Of a DNA stretch of 64,000 bases, positions 1 through 13,035 are shown piece by piece. The first letter of the stretch is position 1; each line of letters opens with the position of its first letter. The translations under genes and the position numbers were made by a program. Source of the DNA: Climacteris rufus (taxonomy: Eukaryota > Chordata > Aves > Passeriformes > Climacteridae). A model generated the notes under the pieces. It did no database searches. It was not told the DNA's origin and worked only from the letters and a program-made list of their open reading frames with translations. The stretch is from positions 419,552-483,551 of the forward strand of contig VZRZ01001077.1 of the NCBI GenBank assembly GCA_013398175.1. The letters run 5' to 3'.

Positions 1-2720
1 CACTGGGATAATTTTCTCAGTGAGAAATGGGCCCAGTGTTCTGGCACTAGTGAGAAGGTGTTGCTTTGCCTCTGGGATTCCAGCCTGTAGGGAGAGTCAG
101 TCACAACAATTCGAGTTTGCTGGACAACAGGCAGCTGAATTATTGCACATTTACACATCTCTAAAACCACCTCTAAATAACACCAGAAAGAACTCAGGCA
201 AATGCTTTGAAAACATAATTTTAGAAATCTGAAACACAAAGAAAGATTTCAATCTAATAACTGGTTGTAAGGTTTCAAAAAAATACAGGGTGCTATACAT
301 TCAAATCCAGTAACAAGATCTTTTTGCCCTAAATTTCACAGTAGAGAAAGTTGGTTGTAAGGTACATTATTTAGCCACTTGATTTTTATTTCATTTATTA
401 CATGCATAAGCCCAGAGTATTCTACTCTAAAATTCACTGCAGCATTTGGAGTGAACAAGTAAAAAAAAAAACAAATAATAAAGTATTTTCCTTTGCTTAT
501 ATTATCAATTTGTGAAAACAAGGATCTGATGAACAAACCATTTTAAACAAATAGGGGTTTATGAGTGTGCAGTACAGCAAATCATGGTTATTTCTCACAT
601 AACTTTGTTACATACCAAGCACTGATTTCCTTTTTATATAAATGAAAGCCTATAAACTGATGCAATTAGCCTCCACACATACATTAGTTTAAATGCTGGG
701 GTGTTATAAACCCCATTTATCTTTTGTGCTTTCTGTTAGGCTGTGAGTCAGCTCTGAGGTTTAAATTTTGTTTAAAAGTTCTTGGCTAATTGATCACTTT
801 AGAGATGCTTTAAACACAGGTAAAAGACCGACAAAGATGTTAAAAGTAAGCTTTCTTAATGGATGAATTGCAACTATCCATCATCCTGCAGCTACTTGCC
901 CACCACCCTCCCATTAAACCTAATAAGTTCTATTAATGCTGTTAACATGTGGCATCTGTTAATGGAAAGTGTATAATGCACAAGGCGTGAGGGAACCTGA
1001 GGGCTCACAGAAGTAAAGCTTGGAACAGAAAAACAAATTTTGACTGTTCCCAAAGTTAATGTAAAGACAGGTCAGTGTTCCAGGCCTTTCTCAGAGGCGA
1101 TTCCCATTTAAAGCCTTGCTGGAGCAAAGGCAGTGAGGCCTCGTTTGCTGGCGCAGTGCACATGTTATATATCTAATATAACAAGGGGCAAAATGTAGAA
1201 GTTGAAGGAAAAAGCAAAAATATATTTATTTTTGGCTTGAGAAAACAGTGTGACACATGACAAGCCTGGATCTCTTTCGGAGAGGCTGTGCTCTACGTTA
1301 CTGAGATTAAGTTTGATCATTGCTGAAGGAACACAGAAATCCTCCAACCTGGATGGCAGGACTGTAATAGTCGCTGTTAATGTCTGCTGTTAGCTGATTA
1401 CTGACATCTTGAAAGCATTTCTGGGGCAGGCCTCCTCCGAGCTTCTGCCATGTGGATGCTCTGGCAGATGGAGAACATGAATCGTGGGGAGAGGCTGACT
1501 GGGAGCTTCAAGGACCAGCGTGTAATCAAAGGCTTTGAACTGTTCCTAGCCTGTGAGACCACTTTCCTCGTTACTAGGGGGACTATCAGAACATATTATA
1601 ATGACCAAAGCCAGTCCATGTAGTAACAGCTGTGAGTGTAATCCAAAAATTAGCTCATTAATTCACAGGAAAGTATTTTCTACTCGTCTTTCATTACAAA
1701 AAACGTGTCTGCATGTTAGTGAAACCTAGAGCTTTAACTGGAATCTTTAAAACATTAGCAATGCACATGTGCTTTTCTATGCCTTAGTGGGAGATTTATT
1801 GAGTTTATTCTCTAATCTCTGTTTACAAGCAGAAATATGACGAACATAAATCATTTGAATAAGATTTCAAGATACAAATCCCTTTTGCTATTTTCTGACG
1901 TCGTCGTGTTATTTCAAACCTGCAATTAATTCTTTTCTTTGCTGATCTGTTTGTTTTTTAAAACAATTTCACTCCACTTGACCTTTGTATTTCTTGGAAA
2001 AATGTTCAAAGTTGGAAATAACTCTAGATGTTATCTGTTAGTGCTTATTTACCATGCACAGTGAGCTCAACTTGAGCTGAAGCTTAGGAGTCCCAGAGAG
2101 AAACAACACATAGGGGCAAATTCCTACCAGTAGGAATTAGTATCACAGAGGTGCTGTGATCATTATTAAGGACAGTCAGGCTGCTCTTCAAGTGGTGGCT
2201 CTTATAAAAACATCAATTATTTTAAAAAGAAAGGAAAAAAATTATGAAACAATGCCAACTCACAGAAAACTTACTCTACTGTTGCTAGGACATTGTGTTT
2301 CCCACCACAGGACGAAATAGTGCAAATGAGAAAAGACACTGTGAATTAAATGCTTACACAGGGCTCACAAAATCTTTGATCCAATGCATAGCAGTTAACT
2401 TGCAAAATATTAGTGTACCTAGTTTATGAACTGTGCAATTAATATATTTTCATACCATGCTGAGTTATATTTTCTTCTTTTTAATAAAGAAATTAGCAAA
2501 CATAAAAAATTAAGAGTTCTAAATAGTCAAGTGTTTTTGCACTTTGAACGGGAACAAAACTGTTCTATGTGCCTGTTCTGGCATTACTCATGGAATCAAT
2601 AATAACAAAAGTGTGAAAAATCACCTTGTCCTATCCCTTGGGTTATGGTCCCTTGAAGTTTCCTCATCACCAGTTCACCGTAATCCCTGCAAATTCTACC
2701 AACTTTACACTTTATAGCCA
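1..2720. other. AT-rich unique non-coding stretch
   Basis: No convincing gene, RNA or transposon is visible here. Open frames are under 75 codons and show no domain. A tract of about ten A lies near 460-472. A CRE-like core TGACGTC sits at 1896-1902, followed by a second CG. A perfect inverted repeat with 9-bp arms lies at 2119-2138. The block 820-1000 is complex, non-repetitive sequence. It is the kind of sequence that could be conserved non-coding DNA, but nothing in the bases alone proves that. Confidence 0.6.
2119..2138. repeat. Short perfect inverted repeat
   Basis: AATTCCTAC (2119-2127) is followed by a 2-base spacer and its exact reverse complement GTAGGAATT (2130-2138). Arms this short are expected about once by chance in a window of this size, so no function is assigned. 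Confidence 0.7.
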
Positions 2721-2764
2721 ATTTGCTACAAAGTTTAAGCTACAGTGAGCAAACTTTGGCCATC

Positions 2765-3085
2765 CACAGCTGTTCAGCCTGGGATTCTGACCCGTGGTGT
2801 GTCCAGTTTGGTGTCCACAGCCAGTCTGCCAGCTCAGCCCCTCCTGCCAGCTGTGACGGGGGTGCCAAGGCCATCCCTGGCATGGGAAAGCTCCCTGGCT
2901 GTGCCCTCACCAGGAGCAGAGCCCTGCTGGGGGAGGCTGGAGCACCCACACCGCCCTGGGCTCCCGTGACAGTGCCCGTGGGAAGAGAAGCTGGTGCTTT
3001 TAGGGCAATGACAACTGCATTTGAGGCAGTGAGGTGCAGCTGGAGGATTTGGCTGCTGTTGCACTCACAACTGCCCTGGCTCTGA
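2765..3085. other. GC-rich patch open on both strands, unidentified
   Basis: This patch is clearly richer in G and C than the sequence on either side, but it has few CpG. Because stop codons are rare in such DNA, frames stay open on both strands: about 120 codons forward (2723-3085) and 149 codons reverse (2740-3189). Neither translation shows a recognisable domain, signal peptide or repeat. It might be an old GC-rich repeat, a decayed exon or a lncRNA exon. I see no target-site duplication or tail that would mark an insertion. Confidence 0.4.
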
Positions 3086-3110
3086 CTATCCACCCCCATG
3101 CTCACACAAT

Positions 3111-6100
3111 TACTCTGAAGTTCAGAGTCCCATCTGAAGTCAAAGGGAAATGTTCTGTTTTGGCAATACTTGACCAGCCTCCACTCCAAGCCAGTTCAAA
3201 ATACCTCATTTTGGTTTGCAGTTCTAAAGTATCAGCCATTAAACCAACCTTTCAGAATGAAAAGTTTTTCTGTAATTAACTTTTAATTGATCATTAAACT
3301 CAAATCTACCAAGTCTTTAGCATGGTTTGCTCAGGACCACATGCTCATTAGGCAGGAGAAATTTTAATTAATGCAGTAGGCTGATGAAACCCCAGATGAC
3401 CATACCCACAGAGGATGATGATGCGCCCTGTTTAGGTGGGTAACAGAAGGGGAGGCAGGTTATGTTACAGCTTCAGAGTTAAAAATGACCAAAAGCCCCA
3501 AACATCCATAACCTGTAAGTCAGACACTTAAAAAAAATAAAGTCCTTCTTATCCTGTGTGCACAGCATCATAGTGGATAATGGGGCAGAAGTCCCCTTAC
3601 AGGGTCTGCACAATTCTTCAGTATTTCTTCAGGTCCAAACATTCAATCTTCCAAATCCATGACGACACCTTGACACATTGCACATCTGTACTGCAGCACC
3701 CTGGAGCAGAAGCCAGAGTTATTTTATTTAGTTTACATTTTTGCTGAGGAGCAGTTAATTGTCTGCCTTGAACAGGGAGGAGGAAAGCTGGCCCAAAGCA
3801 TACAGCCCAGGAGAACTGCAGGCTCCAGGGCAGGGACTGCACATCCCAGGTGAAGACTTGGCACAGCTGAGGGAAAACTGGAGTGAGCAAAGCCAAATGA
3901 CACGAATAAATTCGGAAAAAGAAGAAGGGATTGATCCAAGAAAGGCCAAGACAGCAAAGTACTGAAATCTGGAGACCCCATTTTCTCCACCATCTATTGC
4001 AAAGCACTAAAGTCTAGTGGAGTTCTGCTCCTGCAGTGGACCTGTGTGATTTTGGACAGGATTGAAAATTATTCACTCTTTTTGGTTGCTCTTAACCCAT
4101 CTGCCCACGATCCTTCTCTCTCCCCAAAAAAGAAGCCTTTTTCCATTTTAACTGTATTTATACAAAACTATCCTCTAAAGGATTTTACTGCAACTCAATG
4201 ATGAACAGGACAACAGCAGGAGATCAGCGTGGTTATGCTGGTGGAGTTGCAGTGTTGTTATGCTGAACAACACAATGCATAAAAAGGCCTAATTTTTCAG
4301 ATTAGAATGTTTAGGGGAAGAATAAGTGCTTTAACAGCTCTCCAGAGCTGTGTCCTTCGAGGTGCTGGGCACACTGGCCACAGCCTAAGCAAGCACTAGA
4401 ACAATCACTGTGTGGGCACAGGTACAGAATTGGGCCCAAGGCCCTGAAGCATCAACAATCATCATTACTGTTAATTAATTCCAGTTATTGTCATTGAACA
4501 AGATGAAAATGTGCTGTTCACTAACTGCATTACAGCGACTCAATCCCTGCCATTAGAAGCCCAGAATTCCACAAAGATAGCAACTGTGATATTGAGTGAT
4601 TTTAATGATTCTGCAACAGTAACTTTTATCTTTCTAGGAAGTTTTGTCTGTTTTCAGTGGGAAATGTGTGGCTTAAAAGGACTGCACTGGTTTTGCAACG
4701 GATGCCAACTAAGGATCTGCTGAAACTTTCTGAAAACTGTGTTTTCAGAAGTGCAGCCCATCTATATTGGATCAACAACAGGGCAACAGCATTAACTAAA
4801 CTATTACATCAATGGTATGTAGTCCAGATATACAATCTCTGCTTTTTTATGCTAGAGGGAGTTCAAGTCCTGCAAAGAAAAAAAAAATCAAAGAAAAGAA
4901 TTGAATACAGAAAGCCGACAATATTTACATTTAACAGATTGTAGCATTTTGGTTTTCAAAAGGCTGAGTCCAAGGCAATTAAAACTTCGGTGGCCTTTCG
5001 GTTTTTAAATTGCAAATAGAGGGTAAGAAAACGGAGAGAGTGAGGTCTTTCTGAAGCACATGTGGCTGTCAGGGTTTGACAGGTGTGTGCTCGGGCGCTG
5101 CTGCTGCGCCAGTTCCTCGGGAAACCTCGGGAAACCTGAGAGTGTTTGTAAACAGTCTGTACTTTCTCAAAAGTGCCCTCGAGATTTGTTACAGGAAGTC
5201 AAATTGCTCAAATCTACCTAATTTGGCACGATACGTTGAAAGCATGCTTGAGTGATCATAATTGCACTGGGACTGACTTCATTTAGCAATCTCTGGGCAT
5301 ACCTTTCCAATAACAACTGCAGGCGATATAAATTCAATCTCTTGTTTGTTTCTGAAAGTGATTAGCCTAAAAAATTTAGAATTTAAACACTCATAATTGC
5401 AAAGTGTTATTTATATTCAATTTTGATTTATTAAAGAAAGAATTCCCCCCACTTTTTCTTCCTTTATTTTTCCCCAGGAATAATTTGAGGTACTTTAAAA
5501 AGTAAAAGGGATAGAAAATAGAAATGAAACAAAAAAGTTATTTCTTGTTGGTGGTAAATGTCACTCTTACAAGGGGACTTTTTTCTTCTACAACATATAA
5601 TTTTGCAGCAAGAGCATAAAAGATTCTGGTGTTTACTTCAAGTCTGGGCTTTTTGCTGGGAAATATCTATGGCTTGCTAGGATTAATATAATTTTCATAT
5701 CTGTGCAAAAATACGTGCAAAAATAAGCCAAATCAACTGTGTTGTACAACTACAAGAACAGAAAGAGACCTCAAAAAGTCCCATTTACCTTTGGAGTACA
5801 ATAACTGCTGATATTCAATATGACAAACAAAGCTGAAAGATATTTATTTGGTGCATCTGTTCAAGTTTTTAAAACCAGTTCATCTAATAAATACTGGCAT
5901 GTTTTTTATATTTGAATCCTCCAAAAACTGTTGGGGTAAACCCCATGTTAGGCAAGAATTTTCCTGAAAGTGAATTTTGAGATATCTGCAGAATGAAAAT
6001 ACTGATTCATAAATACAGGCAAACACTCATGAAGCCTCTTCAGCAGGATATTAGCTCAAACAAGTAAAAACATCCTCAAGAAGCCCATAACATGTATAAA

Positions 6101-6712
6101 CCCCAAATGTCAGATTTCTAAATAAAGAAAAATGCTGTTAACTCTTTAGAAGTTTGCTTGCAAATTAAGAAATTAAATTTCCAACAATTATGTTGCAAAG
6201 AGCAGTTTCAAATATTCGGAGAGAAACAAAAAATTCATTAGAAAAAACTTTCCTGAGAACATCTTATTTAGCCCTAATCATGACCAGACCTCTGTGTAGC
6301 TCCCTTGCTCTAATTAAAAACAAGAAACGAGAGATGAAGCAAAGCAGCAAGATCTCCATCAGGGCTGACCCTGTGGCCCCAGCCTTACACTGCCGGGAAG
6401 GACTGGCAGAAAAAACAGAAGCTGAACAAGTCTCTTTGCCACATTGTTTATTCCATATCTTCTTATAAACCATCTTCCTCCTTCTTCTTCTCTGTCCTAA
6501 CCCAAACTGTCATGGGACTTTGTCCCACAGATGGGTAAAACATTGTGCTCAGCACCAGGAATGTGGAATCTCCACCAACAGAGCTCAGGCACTCCTGAAA
6601 GCCTGCTGAGCACTTGGACAAGCTGGGAAGATCAGCATTCCACCAGCAGCAAGGACATTGTGTTTTGTCACACATTGCCACCTCCATGAGCACATCTGGA
6701 GATTCCACTGCT
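3111..6712. other. AT-rich unique non-coding stretch
   Basis: No gene recognised. A 68-codon frame at 3759-3965 is rich in charged residues but matches nothing I know. There is a small CpG cluster at 5090-5172, annotated separately. A pyrimidine-rich run lies near 5446-5476. Sequence from 6370 to 6712 is moderately GC-rich and leads directly into a CR1 element. Confidence 0.55.
5090..5172. other. Small CpG cluster with a 10-bp tandem duplication
   Basis: Six CpG dinucleotides fall within about 85 bases, in a window where CpG is otherwise rare. Inside it, CCTCGGGAAA is present as two perfect tandem copies (5115-5134), followed by a partial third start CCTGAG. It is far too short for a classical CpG island. 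It could be a small unmethylated regulatory element or chance. Confidence 0.45.
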
Positions 6713-7022
6713 CTCCACAACCACCTGAAAGGAGGTTGCAACCAGGAGGGTTGGTCTCTTCTCCCAGATAAACAACGGGACAAGAGGAAACTGTCTCAAG
6801 TTGTGCAAGGGAGGGTCAGGCTGGATATTAGGGAAAAATTCTTCACTGGAAGGGCACTGGAACAGGTCCCTGGGGCATTGGTGGAGTCACCATCCCTGGA
6901 AATATTCAGAATATTCTGGATGTGGCATTTGGGAACATAGTTTAGTGGTGAACATGACAGGGCTAAGTAAATTGTTGGAGTTGAATGTCTTAGAGGTCTT
7001 TTCCACCTGTAACAACTCCATG
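6713..7022 (+). mobile_element. CR1 LINE fragment, 3' region, forward
   Basis: This is the longest forward CR1 remnant in the window. The motif order matches the CR1 3' region: ACCTGAAAGGAGGTTG, GGTTGGTCTCTTCTCCCAG, ACAAGAGGAAACTGTCTCAAG, GGATATTAGGGAAAAATTCT, GGTGGAGTCACCATCCCTGG and a diverged TTAGAGGTCTTTTCCA near the end. CR1 inserts by target-primed reverse transcription and is usually cut short at its 5' end, so no open reverse-transcriptase frame is expected or seen. The terminal octamer repeat is eroded, which points to an old copy. Confidence 0.88.
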
Positions 7023-9827
7023 GTGCTTCTACAGTCTCTCCTGGCAGCCGATGACCCACCTGGGTGTTGCCATTGCAGGATGCCCACAGCCCACCTGCAT
7101 GCCTGGCAAGGAAAGACAGCTGAGCACAAGGAAGGAAAGGCACTTGTGTGTACAAAATCTCAAGATGAATCTTTCAAAGATTTCTGAAAGCCTACAGGGT
7201 CCCATGGCAAATCAAGGCATCCCAGTGTCAAAATCCAGCGTGATGCCAGCAGGTGTTTCCAGGGGTAAACAGGTCACTTAAGTGGTGCTGGAACAGAGAA
7301 GGAATTTCTCAGACCCATCAAGCTTGACCTAAAACTTACTTTGTTTTTAAAGTAACAAATTAACCAAATCATCCCTAAAATAAAGCCAAACCTCAGGGTG
7401 AATGATTTAAAAAGGGTCTGTGCACAGACTGTCTCAGACTAGGTGGGACCTTCACCTACTAAGCAAATAATTTAGGGCTATAATTATCCCATTTCCCTGT
7501 CAGCAGTACTACTGCTTACCCTAAACATCTCCATTTAGCTTTAAACCAAACACATTATTTACTTGATGGGAGGGAAGAGAACAGAAAGAGCGGCACAACC
7601 TGAACATTCATCATAGTTGTTTGTGCCCCTTGAAGGACATTGTTGAATTATTGCTATAAACATTCCACATTTGGCTAAATGTTGATATAAACAAGGATTT
7701 TTCCTCATTAAGGTAATTTGTTTCAGTCTGAGAAACTGATTTATCAAGAGAATTAGTTCAAGGCAGATATGATTTGTGTCTCTTTGTACTTGTAGATGTT
7801 TCAGCATAAACATCCCCATTAAAATTAAATTACTGCTAGTCTGATCCTACTAACAATAGCTTTCAGATACACTTCACATATGCAGACACAATGTCCTTGC
7901 TGAAATTTGGAGTTGTGCAGCAGAGTCCCAAGCTCACTGTTGTCTTGGTGCACAGGAGGCAGAGGAGTTTGGCAGATGCCCTGGGTGGCATTGAGACCTT
8001 CACATGGAAGGTTTGATGGCTTTAGGGGAGGACAGAGGGAAATTGTTTTCTCCTCCAGTTTTCCCATGAAGTAAAGATTTAAAAGGACTTTCTTGAGCTG
8101 GGGAGAGGATGTAACTAGACAATTAAAATAAAAAGTCTCTCCCTCCTTCTCTGATGTGGACTTCATGTAGTCCACAGAGGCAGGACACAAATCAGGTACC
8201 AGTGAAACCAATTGCCCCTGAACCAAGAAAGACTTGTCTGTAGCACCACGGTTCAGGAGTCAGTCCTTTATATAACACTTTATAATCTTCTTCTTTTTGT
8301 CAGAAAGAGGAGAAAAGTAGACACAGTGTTAGTTGTCTGGACTTCAGGACACACATCAGCCACCCATGCTCTCATTGTTCCTCTAACCCAGTGGAACCCT
8401 GGTACAGCTGCAGAGCTGACACAGAGAGGCACAGACCAGGAGACCTGTGTTCTTCTGGGACAGCATCTGGAGACCCAGCAAAAATGGATTGCACTAAAAA
8501 AATTGTGGCTTTGGACCCTTAATCACCATTCCACAGGTTCCTCAACCTTTCTTTCATGTAAATCCACCAGAGAAAGGTTCACAAGCACTACCAAAGCTAC
8601 TGAACTCTTGCTTCTCCTGTTCTTACCACTGGCCCTTGGAGCACACCCACAAAGCAAAACTAAAGTGCAAATTCGACCCAGTGTACCCAGCTGCTTTGGA
8701 AGGTGCATGAAATGGGCAGCAGCATCAGCTGTAACAGGTTGCCTGAAAACCAGGTCTCTACTCAGGGATGTACTGAATAAAACTCTGTTACCATTTATTT
8801 GATTTCTGTGCTTGCTGATGTGAAGTAGCAAATACACATGGTGTGTTCCCCTGCTCCAAACGGACCAGTATTTGTTCCTTAGTTCTTGAGAGTCAGGGGT
8901 CACAGACCTGGATTTAGGATACCCTGGTTCATATGCTCTCACATGTTGGAAATTCCAGGGTAGTCAGTAGTGATCTTGTCATACCGATTTTGTTACCAGT
9001 CAATAATACAGAGTTTAATTTGATAAAGAAATCAAAGACTTCTAATCTTGACACAGAAAGAAATCAGGCATGAAAAGGAGTGGGGAAGCAGATCAATCTA
9101 GCTTAGGTCATGGACATACCTCATGTCTTAACTAACAGCCTCTCAAAGACTGAAGTACTTGCTGTTCAAAACACAGCTGAAAATGCCTGGATTTATCTTC
9201 AGTCAAAGGAAACAGGCATTTGGTGATTTAGGACAAGCCACCTTTCTATTCCCAGATCAATGTTTCAGTGATCAATCCTGTAGGAATGTTGAACATCTTC
9301 AAGCCACTGTTAATTGAGTCTGCTAATTACAGTGCTCAGTAATTCACAAACCATGGACATCACAGAGGCAGACAGATCACAGATTTACAGAGAGGGCCCT
9401 TGGGAAGTCCAGATTAGTCCCAGGACAACTTGAAAGGAAAGATAAGGAAGCTTAAGGGGACTCTTCCTCTCCTACAGCAGACGAATGAATTAGCAGAGAA
9501 GGCTCCAGCTCTGGTCAAAGGGAAGGGATAATGTGATGATGAAGTAGGTCTTCAATCACTGTGATGTATTTAAACGTCACTCTAAAGAAGATCTAGAGAT
9601 GCAGGCAGAAAACAAAGAATCAGTCAAAATAATCGGGCAAATTTGAGGACACCATGGGTCGGTTGGACACAGTCTTTCTAGCACAACTTTTTTTCCCTTT
9701 CAAAGGTTTTTTTTTTATATATTGTTCATTGAAGAGACAGAACTTTTGTTTAATCAAGTTATTAATCTAATTTTATTATCTCATTTCTCTCACAGGGGAG
9801 TCTCATAGAAAGTGTTTTATTTTCCAG
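7023..9827. other. Unique non-coding stretch
   Basis: No gene recognised. A frame of 196 codons (8212-8802, forward) and one of 133 codons (7825-8226, reverse) carry no domain I can identify, and the base composition there is only mildly GC-biased. An AATAAA at about 8777-8782 follows the larger frame but also sits in ordinary AT-rich sequence. Around 9308-9345 several TAATTA/TTAATTG-type homeodomain core motifs occur close together. Confidence 0.5.
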
Positions 9828-10046
9828 AGGCAGAAGGGTGTCACAGGGACAGGGAGGGAGTTGTGCTGCTTGACCAGGAGACTACAAACAGCTGAGGGGA
9901 CTCTGCTGGCCCTACCAAGAGAAGAAAGTCCTTCCCTGGTCTCTGCCATCGGACAGAGTTTGACATGTGGACTGCAGCATCAGAATGTGCTCCAGTTACA
10001 ACAGCAACCCTGGGGTCAGCGTTATGGTGGCACCCAAAGCTCCCAG
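9828..10046 (+). other. Possible exon between good splice signals
   Basis: A pyrimidine-rich acceptor (TGTTTTATTTTCCAG, ending at 9827) and a near-consensus donor (CAG followed by GTGAGG at 10047) bracket 219 bases. That is 73 codons, open in the frame that starts directly after the acceptor, and it has no recognisable domain; the C-terminal part is glutamine-rich. An exon of this kind could be coding or belong to a lncRNA. I could not identify a partner exon, and acceptor/donor pairs at this spacing also arise by chance, so this is a hypothesis only. Confidence 0.25.
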
Positions 10047-13035
10047 GTGAGGAGTGGTGAGAATGAAACACCCTGTGTAAGGTGTGTGGTGACTGTCTAA
10101 GATCCTTTAGGGATGATCAGGCACCTGAGTCACTGAGAGGCAGGAGAAGAGCAGAGAAGCTCTTCCAACATGACCACAGTGCAACACAGGGACAAGAACA
10201 TCACCTGGGATATGTCAGGGAGCAAAACAGCCCCATGCCAGGGCTGCATCCTGTCTCCAGAATCCATTTTGGGCCAGGGTCCATCTCTAGTCATTGAAAT
10301 AACGGGAACAAAGACAATACATTGTGCTCTTCTATTTGGGGTTTGAATTTCACATCCTCTGGCATAAATCAGAGACACAAGGCTCAGGGGAACACGGGGT
10401 AAGGAAAAGCTTTTTTGCATATTGTTTTTCAGGAGTAAATACTTACCTCAGGATACACTCACACAGGTGAGGTACTACTGTATAGAAAACAAACATAACA
10501 TTTCACTTGTAAATAACTGGTAGTTAGCCAGCAATTCATTAACATCTTTGGCCTTCATGGAAATATTTATTTCAGGGAAATACAAAGCATATACATCACC
10601 TGGGAGGGGAGAGTGGGAATGAGGAACTTATCTCCCAGAGCATGAGAAGATACAGAAGTCATGTTGCCTTACACTTCTCATGATGTTTGGCTGTCAGCAG
10701 CTGCATTAAGTGGGCTGCATCCATTACAGGGATGGAGCTGTCAGCAAAATGAATTAGAGGCTTATTGGGCCATAGCTGCATTTTATATTCTCCTGGCAAT
10801 TCATTTTCTGTCTCACATGCTCATGAAAAGTAGGCTGGGAAAAGGGGGCATTAGTGCCTAAGAACATAAAGTATGTAGATTATTTTTCCTTTTCACAATG
10901 GAATAATGTGGGGTTTTACAGCAATTTAAACACACCTCTTTTTTCCCCCCTTTTTTTCCCCCATATATCCCACTACTAAAGAGCAGCTGTCATCCTAAAC
11001 CTTAACTAAAGATTATTTGGAAAGAATAATTAATGGCTATGAGATAACACCCTGTCTACAAAGCTAGGTAGTTAATGAGTAATAACTGATGTACTTGTGG
11101 CTGTAAACAAATGTGTGTCCACTTTAAACTGAAGAACAGACACAAATCCTAATCCACCTGGAACACCAATAAATGGGCATAGCAAAGTTCAAATATGAAT
11201 TGTCTTGGTCCTTCACACACCAGTTCTGGAGGAAGGAAAAAAGCCAAATAAATCAGATTTTAATCTGCCCCCACCACTCCAATACGGTTGGTGTTTTTTG
11301 GGGAGCAGTGCTGTACATTCTGGAGAAATACCCATTCACTGAAGAAACACTGCCAAGGGCTCTTCTAGAGTACTCACCAGCACAAGAAAACCTTGTTGCT
11401 CTTCCCAGAGGAGTTGTACAACACAAGTGGGGCTCACAGAGGGGCCAGCAAAGCAGCAGAAGGGTTGCCAGGGGTCCACGTGTCCATCCTTGTCCCCATG
11501 GCTGTTACACCTTCTGCTGCTCCTGTTACTTGCCTCCTGTGAGGGACTGACACCGAGGAAACTGTCCAAAAGTTTCTCTTTTTTTACCAAAAATTTCTCT
11601 GCTGCCTTGTACTGGCTTGAATCCAGCCTCTAAATGCCCAAATACATAGAAAGATCTCAGGAAAGGTGAGAAAGAACAAATTTATACATATTTTATTGCT
11701 TTTAAAGCTTAAATACTGAGTATTTTAGAATACAGCATAGAAAAAGATAGTGTATACATGTAGGCATTTATTTTACGCAGTTCCATGGTTTTCTGGGGTC
11801 AAGAAACTCTAGTGCACATGTATTTTACCAGCAAGAAAGAAAGGTGGGAGGTAAGAGGGGAAAATGCTTGTTGGGTGAGCACGTATCTCTGTCTATTTTG
11901 CTTCCAAAACTCTGAGCATTGCTGGCTGTATCAGTTTAAAACATCACAGCACCCAGAATTGGAGGGGAGAAGCCTGTGAGCTGTGTGCAGGCTCAGGGAA
12001 CAGGCTCACCTTCACAGCTCATTGGCATTGGGCTGGAGGACTGGGATTGTACAAAGGCAATGTGTTTCCATCCATCATTTTCATGAGAGCACAAAACACC
12101 CACATACTTTCCTTAATACAACAAGTTGTGTGTTGAAAATGCAAATTCCCTGTGTGAGAAGTGGGGCAGTTCAACCATCCTGACCTCCCCTTCAGAGAGT
12201 TGAAGACCAGGATCTAACAAGGCTTGAGTGGAAGTGTCTCATATGCTGTCACAAAAATACGGCAACACTGCCCTCCGAATTTTTCTTGCTAACTCAGTCC
12301 ATCTCTTGGTGCCATTGTTTGTTCAGTAACTTGTGGCTGAGCTCACTGACACCACCTTAGGGAAACACTCCAGAGGACAGAATTTTTCTCTATCAGTCCT
12401 CGTCCTACAGCCCTCGCCCATCTGTTACCCCTGAGTTTGTGTGCACAACGTGGTGACAAGAGCTCAGTGCTCTGGAGGTGTCACCTCACCCTTCAGAGAG
12501 CTCAGGACAACTCTACAGCACAGGCTGGGAACTCTGGAGTGTTGCAGGAAAATGTTCAAGTGTTATAGCACTGTTTAGGAGCCTCCGGGCCTGTCTGGGG
12601 TTCCCGAATGCACTTGTAGTATGAAATTAATTTTGAACTTTGGGTTGTAATGTGAATGAGATCTACAAGTCCGAACAAGTTACTGTGAAAAACAACAAGA
12701 CATTAAAAACAATAATTAAAAAAAATTAGTCTAATTCCCAGTCTAAGGAAATGGGTAAATGTAATGATTTTATTTTTATTATGCTAAGCAGCTCAACATG
12801 CAATCAACAGCAGACTGTATATGCAAGGCTACAAACCTCCAGCACCTCTGGGCTCCTTCCAGGCAATTCATCCATCCTTCAAAGGCAAGAACTCTAATAA
12901 AGAGATGAGGTGGATAATTCCAAGCAATTCCATAAATCACAAAATTGTCCTAAATTTGTTCATTTACATTTGTGGAACAACACCCTGACTCTTTCCTTCT
13001 GAATTAGCCCCAGATTCTGTTCTGTCAGTGTTCTA
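10047..13035. other. Unique non-coding stretch
   Basis: No gene recognised. It contains a 28-base pure pyrimidine tract at 10935-10962. The block 10650-10860 is complex and homeodomain-motif-rich and resembles conserved non-coding DNA in texture. The segment 11400-11620 is richer in GC and open in two frames, without a recognisable product. The rest is ordinary AT-rich sequence, including a poly-A/AATT-rich run near 12712-12730. Confidence 0.5.
10935..10962 (+). repeat. Homopyrimidine tract with mirror symmetry
   Basis: The tract is only C and T and runs as T6, C6, T7, C5 after a short CCTC lead. The T6-C6-T7 core is nearly a mirror repeat, the arrangement that can form triplex (H-DNA) under supercoiling. 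It is short, so a structural role is only possible. Confidence 0.6.

Noticed and set aside
8212..8802. 196-codon forward frame followed by AATAAA, considered as an LTR or gene end
   Set aside because: No recognisable protein, no LTR terminal TG...CA with target duplication could be defined, and AATAAA is common in such DNA.
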